This document shows, piece by piece, positions 57,635 through 64,000 of a stretch of DNA of 64,000 nucleotides. This DNA comes from Deroplatys truncata (taxonomy: Eukaryota; Arthropoda; Insecta; Mantodea; Mantidae). The stretch's first letter is position 1. The number at the start of each line of letters is the position of its first letter. A program made the position numbers and the translations under genes. The stretch lies in assembly GCA_030765065.1 (NCBI GenBank), contig CM060990.1, positions 461,302,321-461,366,320 on the forward strand. The letters are read 5' to 3'. The notes under the pieces are model-generated. The model had not been told where the DNA came from. It searched no databases and saw only the letters and a program-made list of their open reading frames with translations.

Positions 57635-58484
57635 CAGAGCGGTCCCTCAGCGCTCTGATCGGGAATTGCACGGCAGTCTTGTGCGACACGTCTGAATGAA
57701 CTCAAGGCCACGGGCTCTTTCACTTATCGGACATGTGGCAGCGGGCTTCAGTCAGCTGTTATTGGTTCTTGTGTATAGACGCGAGACGCGTGTGTATTTG
57801 CGTGCGATTGAATTATCGGATTATTACAACCCAGAAATGGCAGTTTCGCTTGAACTAAGACTTTTTATGTATGACACGTATGTGAAAACCGACTCGTGTA
57901 GACAGGCGTGTAGGCAATTTCACGATAAATTTCCTGGTGTTCCAGTTCCGAGTAGAGAAACAGTTAGATATCTAGTGAATAAGGTGAAGAGAACGGGATC
58001 ATTTAATGTTGTATGTTGTAAAAAGAAACGAAGGGTTCTAACGGAAGAAAAGCTAATGGGTTATGACCGGCTCGATCGCGGGATCTTACTGTGGGCGACT
58101 TTTATCTGTGGGGAACTCTCAAAAATAGTCTCTATAAGAATAATCCTTGCACCATGGACGATCTTAAAAGCAATATAAGAACAGAAATTAGGGAAATTAC
58201 GCCACAAGAACTTATGCGTGTGAATGGTAATTTCATCAGAAGGTGCCAAGAATGTTTATCTGCCGAAGGACACCACTTTCAACACTGAATGTGAAAAAGG
58301 TTAGTACTGATAAAATAAAAAGTAATTGCGTTTGTTCAATAGGTAATCAATATATCGTAATAATCATAAAATCAGTAATAATATGGTATCAGTATCAATA
58401 ATGAGAATAATAAACAGATACACTGAATATAGCGCGCGGAACACGAATCGCGAATACCGGCCAGATAGCTGAGGGACCGCTCTG
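57635..58484 (+). mobile_element. Internally deleted mariner-like element with TIRs
   Basis: The ends cagagcggtccctcagc (57635) and gctgagggaccgctctg (58468-58484) are inverted repeats of 17 bases. The outer bases read TA on the left and ...gTA on the right, fitting a TA target. It is about 850 bases, too short for a full transposase, and has its inner two thirds missing. This is a non-autonomous deletion derivative. Confidence 0.85.
57830..58288 (+). pseudogene. Truncated mariner transposase with internal deletion
   Basis: An N-terminal helix-turn-helix part reads EKRLFMYDTY-like and continues VKTDSCRQACRQFHDKF, SRETVRYLVNKVKRTGS and KKKRRVLTEEKL. It runs straight into the C-terminal tail, GDFYLWGTLKNSLYKNN and TMDDLKSNIRTEI (other frame, 58091-58288). 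The catalytic centre, first and second Asp included, is deleted, so it cannot be active. Confidence 0.85.
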
Positions 58485-59180
58485 CGTATGTGTGTGTATA
58501 TATATATATATGTATATATATATATAACTCATACAAAATCTTTTAGCAGTGTTTAAGAATCATAGCGAATTTTGTATTTAAGATTATACTATTTCTACAT
58601 ATGTTATTAGTACATTATAATGTAAGAAAAAAATAAATAAATGAAAAAGTGTCAACCTAAAAAATAGGAAGTCCGAAGTAACAAACTCGCCTGAAACTGA
58701 ACTAGTAAGCATTCTTGTATTTGGTATAAAAAAAAGTTTAAACATATTAAATTTATGCTGCCCTATACTTTGCTGGAAAGAAAATGAGAGCGTTATTACT
58801 GAAAATCCTTTCATCCAAAGATCATTAGAGTTTCCTGGCAAGTCAATGAAACTATTTCTTAGAAACTACCTCTGTTAAACACAAATAAGACAAGGGTCCA
58901 GTACCTCAACTTTAAAATCATAATTCCCTAACTTTAAAAACCTTAACTCCATGATTAAAAGTGTCATGTTTCATATTACACGATTAACGAGATTCTTGAT
59001 AGCATTTCATAGGTGTCAAATTATAAATGCCCAAAGTATGTCTGAAAATATCGAAATATGCAATTATATTCAGAATTAAATTAGGGTAATGTATTTTCTT
59101 ATAAAACATCTCAAATTGGCAACAGAATTTTAGTTTTATGTTGTATTATATCTCATCAATAAAAGGATAAATGCGTGTAC
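58485..59180. other. Spacer, no gene; TA microsatellite
   Basis: It includes a (TA)n stretch at 58498-58526. The 85-codon minus-strand frame has no known domain. Nothing else supported. Confidence 0.5.
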
Positions 59181-59831
59181 ACAGGGTGGACCATTTAAGT
59201 TGAGACTACAATACCTCCAAAACTAACCGATTGTAGAAAGAAATGTCTTGAATGAAACTTACTTGATATTATGGGGGAATGTAAATGTCATTAGTCTTGT
59301 TTTATTTGGAGGACGTTGGGATGGTGATTTTATGGTCGATTAAAATTTTTTAAATGGGAACCTACGATTTTCATGTTGTTTTCCCACTCTTCATAAAAAA
59401 CAAAACATTTTTATAAAGCACCTTGCAATTGTTCTTACACTAACGTAAACCACAACGAAAATTCTGAATGACTGTGTACGAAGAGCGCAATGAATGGTTT
59501 GACTATCCATGGATGGTCATTTGACGATCAAGTTACGTTTCGTAATTGGGAACCAACATTTTATATTTTGTTTCCTTATTCCTCATCACAAAGTAAACAG
59601 CTTTTTATGGATCATTTTATGAGAAAACAACCTACAAAATGTCGGTTCCCATTTAAAAAAATTAAATTGACCGTAAAATGACCATCATAATGCACTCTTA
59701 AAGAAAACACGATTAATGGCATTTACTTTCCTCCATAATATCAAGCAACCTTTATTAAAGGCATCTCTTTCCACAACGCTTAGTTTTGGAGATATTGTTC
59801 AGTCTCAATTTACCTAAATGGTCCATCCTGT
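59181..59831. mobile_element. Mariner-type MITE with about 200-bp TIRs
   Basis: Ends acagggtggaccatttaa (59181) and tggtccatcctgt (59819-59831). The inverted arms run about 200 bases, with aatacctccaaaactaa/tttagttttggagatatt, cataatatcaag and ttaaatggga words in mirror order. A TA pair flanks both sides. It encodes nothing. A truncated relative is at 5350-5606. Confidence 0.85.
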
Positions 59832-60154
59832 ATATGCAAACATTCTCTGTGTAAACATGACAAAACACCAAGTTATGGATAGGCAACCTGATCCCATTTA
59901 TTGTTCCTTAAGTCGTAAATATGCTCAAAATCAAACGAAGTAAGGCCCGTTATGCACCACTGTTATGCTCAGAACATGCATTCAACTTGAATCGCAGCAA
60001 AATAATCTGAGACGTGCTAAAGACATAGCACTGGCCACAGATTAATATACGTGTTCCATCATAAAATGTATGACCACTTTAACGAATATAACTTCTTTAT
60101 TGTATGTGAACTTAATTATATATCACATCTTTAATACAAGCTTCCGCATCGTCC
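59832..60154. other. Spacer, no gene
   Basis: AT-rich spacer of 0.3 kb; nothing recognised. Confidence 0.6.
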
Positions 60155-61340
60155 AGTTACCTTCGGTTCTCAAAATACCTAGTTGTTGTTGGCTGCCAAG
60201 CGACGACGGATGCATGCACAACGTTGGTCAATGAGTTCGTGGGGATTTCTGGACATGCTGCTGTAATTTCTTGACGAAGAGTCTTCAGCGAAGGCGGTTT
60301 CATGCTATACATTGTATCCTTCAACGTTCCTCAGAGGTTAAAGTCCAGAAGTGTTAAATATGGTGAACGTGCTGGGAACTACTCTCTCTTCGTCGTACCT
60401 ACCATACCTGCAGATTTTCGTATGGTGAAGCCCGCACGCCACGGTGGTAGTGGCGGTGGCTCCTTTTGTGGATAGAGAACTTGATGTTTCCATTGAGTGG
60501 ACGTAAAAATGATAAAATTGATGTGCTTAACATTTCTAGATGCCTGACGTCAATAACTGTACCATGAAAATCCACATGAGACATTCACTCCCAGTAGATT
60601 GACTGCCTTGTCGACATGAACCTGTGGATATTCTGATGGCCAGTAAACACTTTTTATTAAGATTCACTGCTCGGTTAAGTTTGAACTGGGCCTCATCAGA
60701 CTACCCAAACTTCTTCACAAACTCTTCATCCTCCTCTACCGTACGCTGAAACCATTCACAAAATTTCATTGGGCGATTAGAATCGTTCTCATTTAATGCG
60801 TGAAACAATCTTGGTAAGAACACTTTGCATTTAGCGGCTTTCAGAATGCTAACACCACTCTCATGAGCACATTGTGTAACAGACTTCTGAGACGACGTTG
60901 CAATCATTTCCAAGACCATAGCCGAAAAAGCAAGACTTGTAGCTGTGCGAGATCTTCCGAGTCTCCCCTTGTGCACATCACAAAAGTTAACATTCGTCTC
61001 AAATTTATCACAAAGCTGTATAATTGTCAAGCGTGTTGAAGGTTGTGTTGCGAACTCACACCTTCACGTACTCGTACGTTGAACTTCAACGACATTTTTA
61101 AACTTGAATCACCACTTTAAAAGAGCTTCCGTTTCACAAGCATCGAAATTGCCCCGGCCATATTGATTCACTATCACACGTCACATTTTAATCATAACAG
61201 CCATAGGGGTACCCACATCTGTTGAGAAAACACCATACTACCTGCAAATTTCTCAGATAATTCAACGAAACTCTGAGAATAATACGCAGAATACCACCTG
61301 TTAAACCAAGTATGGATATTTTTTTTAACGGACCCTGTAT
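60155..61340 (-). pseudogene. Mariner-like transposase relic
   Basis: Minus-strand pieces: 61030-60701 has a mariner-type N-terminal block around HKGRLGRSRTA and then HALNENDSNRPMKFCEWF, followed by VEEDEEFVKKF. 60584-60399 and the region down to 60155 read in several frames, including a P-FS-HVP-like ending region near 60380. The catalytic Asp motifs are not clean. The outer end near 61340 reads ggaccctgta, a mariner-type end. Non-functional. Confidence 0.65.
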
Positions 61341-61899
61341 TTAGGTACTTTCTCTACTGCTTACTTATATTAGAGGAAGTATTGTATGTCACTCAAAAAA
61401 GTAGGCATTGGGATTTCACCATAAAAAGTTTTGAGGTCCTCTAAATAAAAACGACTTTTAGACAGAGATCCGTGTGTGATGCTTCTGTCTCTGTGTCTAT
61501 GAACAGCATGGTTCGAAAATTAAAAGTCCAATAACTACCTAACTTCTTATTGAGTATATCTTTTGCAGATGTAATGTGAAATCCTTCACGAGATTCTGCT
61601 ACCTCACGCAACCATTTATGTCTAAATGGCTCGGATAATTTTAATTAAAATATTTTTGAGAACTTATCATGACAAAATATAATGCGTATTTTGAGTTTTG
61701 GTGAGTAATCTGTAAAGTCCCATTCATACTTTCTTTTTGAATTTTATATAACGTGGAAATGCTGCGATAGGAACATTGTACACCAAATTAGACTTATAGA
61801 AGATAAATTTTTCCTATTACGAATCCACATTTTCCCAATTATGTTATCTGACGAAACCTACTTGATAAGTTTGCGGTGAGACCAGTACTGATACTTATG
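61341..61899. other. Spacer, no gene
   Basis: AT-rich spacer up to the left duplication of the MITE that follows. Confidence 0.6.
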
Positions 61900-61907
61900 A
61901 TGTATAC

Positions 61908-62062
61908 CAAGGGTGGCGAAAACGACTTCCTTTCGCGAGTCACCAAATATGCAACACGCACTGCAACACTCAGCAGCATGTGAAAAACAAACGGACGGTT
62001 GCAGAGAGGGAACGGCGCCTGCGAGTCAAAATAACTCGCGAGTCACGTTTTCGCCACCTCTG
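61908..62062 (-). mobile_element. hAT-type MITE, copy 2 (inverted relative to copy 1), 8-bp duplication
   Basis: 155 bases, caagggtggcg to cgccacctctg, the reverse complement of 43481-43634 with a few differences. Perfect 8-bp duplication atgtatac at 61900-61907 and 62063-62070. The frame at 61913-62122 starts inside the MITE and is not a gene. Confidence 0.92.
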
Positions 62063-62070
62063 ATGTATAC

Positions 62071-64000
62071 AATTGATTGTTTGTCATATTCTATGTATTT
62101 TAACCCACATTGCTTGCTTTGAAATAATTTCTAGGCAAACATTTATCTGGAATAATGTAAGAACAGACATAACGTTAGAAAGATAGAAGTTTACATCAAG
62201 TCTTAAATGAATAATAAAATCCATATATGAATTCAACATGGGTAGGTAAAATCTTTTGAATGTTGCATTTTATTTGAGTATAAGGAGTTGAACTAATGGA
62301 ATCAAATGTCATATATACTCGTCTAATCAGCATTCACCTACTTAAAATCTGTGGAGATCGACCCCAAGATTAAAGCAGCTCTTCATGAAAAAATTAAGTT
62401 CGTTTTAACCTAAAATATTTTTAATTCTGAGTAGAATTCCGTTCACCATATGTGACAATTTGAGGCATGCTCTTGAAGTTACTGACTCAGCACAGACATT
62501 TGTGACGTAACAGACGCCGAGTTAGAGATAGCGATGCTTTCATATTATAGTACCACGATCCGTATTTCACACTTGTTTCGGGTTTTGTAAGATTGTGCTT
62601 CGCTTTCCGGTTAAAATGGTAAAACAATATATTATAATAACGCTTCGATTTATGTTTATTTATATCGATTCGATTTGTATTTATTTCTTTATAGCGATCA
62701 CATGTTTAAGCTATGGTAGCCATTGAATGCAGTGCATCGTAAAATTTTGGATAGATTTAAAAGCCTGTTATTGTGGTTTTTTTCGTGATCACAAGCAACA
62801 GCAAAAGCAGAACATAGAGAAAGGTTTACTCTTCATTTTTTTTCAAAGAGGGAAACTTAACATTAGCATTTAAAGTATGTCTGCAGAAACCCAACAAAAT
62901 TTCTAAAACGTCCAAAACAGATATTAAATGTTTAATATATTTCTCTGAAAATTACTTTGAACAATTATCTGTCCAAAAAGGAGTTCAACAAAAGATATTA
63001 CAACACCTATGAAAGATCAGGACTAGGGGTAAGTACATACTTGACAGTGTCGAAGAATACCTTCAAGAACCCGTCTCACACTTCGTGGTTGTTCCTAGTT
63101 GTGGGCAGCTTCTTTGTCCACACTTACTACGCCTCTTCTGAACACAGATTACTTACAAGTCTCACAGGTGGAGGCAGGGCTTTGAGTTCACCTTTCTGAT
63201 AGGCTTTGGACTACTACTGTAGTAGTACGCCGATATGGATATCTGAAAGATCGTTTTGTGTAAAACCCAAAACCCCCCAAACACCGCGACCTGCAGCTAC
63301 ATAACATAATTCTTAAATAAATATTTTTTTTACTCTGTCTTGCTCCCTAACACACATAACGCATTTAGCATTGTTGTCCAGTAACTCAAAACATAGTCTC
63401 TGTTCAAGTTTACATTTTCTCTTGAACCCTAAAGAGATAAGTAACTGCTTGAATCACGCCCCAACAGGTGTGAGACAAGCGGCCATCCGGTTTCCTGTAT
63501 TTTGTGTAACACTTTAATATTATATTTTGACGTGTAAAAAGCCATGATATAAAATTGTTCAATGAATTTAATATATTTTAAAACATATTTTGTATTTATA
63601 GCTCTACTATAAAAGCTGCTGTACTCCGAAAGTACAATTTTTTCATTCAAACAGCTATCTAATGGGTTTCTTTGGGAGGTTCTCCAACTAATAGGCGCTT
63701 CTGTACTGAATTTGATTCCTTCGTATCCAGGAATCCGTTCTCTTTTCTTTAAAAGTGCACTGGATTTTCTTTATTGCGCTATTGTTTTCGTTTATTTAGT
63801 TAATATTCGTTATGGAGTAAGCAAATGATGTTTAACCAAATCTACGGTAAAGCACAACACCTACGTTTATTTCTACTCCTTTCAATTAATTAAGGGCTAA
63901 AGAACCCCATTAAAAAAACAACTTTTTCTTTCTATAGAGCTTAACTATAGTAAGCAGAGGAAGTATTCACCAAAATAATTTTGTATGTAGATTTCACCGA
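62071..64000. other. No gene recognised
   Basis: AT-rich sequence to the end of the window. Short frames (62957-63199 and 63429-63650) have no recognisable domain. Nothing supported. Confidence 0.55.

Overview
The window looks like repeat-rich nuclear DNA of an arthropod, most likely an insect. It is AT-rich and intron-containing, has no bacterial operons or ribosome-binding sites, and holds hAT, Tc1/mariner, non-LTR retrotransposon, tRNA-headed SINE and MITE sequences of the kinds found in insects. I found no convincing single-copy host gene and cannot name the species.

The centrepiece is a Polinton/Maverick (adintovirus-like) element at 20891-37236, about 16.3 kb, bounded by long terminal inverted repeats. 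Left to right it carries: a spliced 5' gene with a small OB-fold-like domain; protein-primed-type family B DNA polymerase (+); a chromodomain integrase (-); a DUF8207-like protein (-); a protein with repeats resembling phage tail fibres (-); a packaging ATPase (-); a phospholipase A2-like/membrane-active minor virion protein (+); an adenain-type cysteine protease (+); a penton-like minor capsid protein (+); a hexon-like major capsid protein (+); and two small minus-strand genes of unknown function beside the right repeat. Replication and integration genes fill the left half and virion genes the right half. The ATPase and the phospholipase-like gene diverge from a 54-bp gap. The integrase reads intact and the protease lacks only a visible start. 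The other core genes carry one or more frameshifts, and one exon has a nonsense codon, so this copy looks decayed, or the assembly has small indels.

Left of the Polinton (1-20.9 kb) there are: a hAT element with a perfect 8-bp target duplication (8543-10551); a second, spliced, frameshifted hAT transposase gene (11195-12913); an R1-like LINE fragment (15.1-15.9 kb); a TATA box followed by three 36-bp repeats (14.4 kb); and SINE and MITE pieces. Right of it (37.2-64 kb) there are: mariner relics (37.3-39.2, 44.9-45.8, 56.2-57.5, 57.6-58.5 and 60.2-61.3 kb); two hAT MITEs with perfect 8-bp duplications (43.5 and 61.9 kb); an interrupted 150-bp tandem repeat (43.7-44.8 kb); three kinds of SINE; and a long, broken LINE (51.8-56.2 kb). 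The rest is AT-rich sequence in which I recognise nothing.
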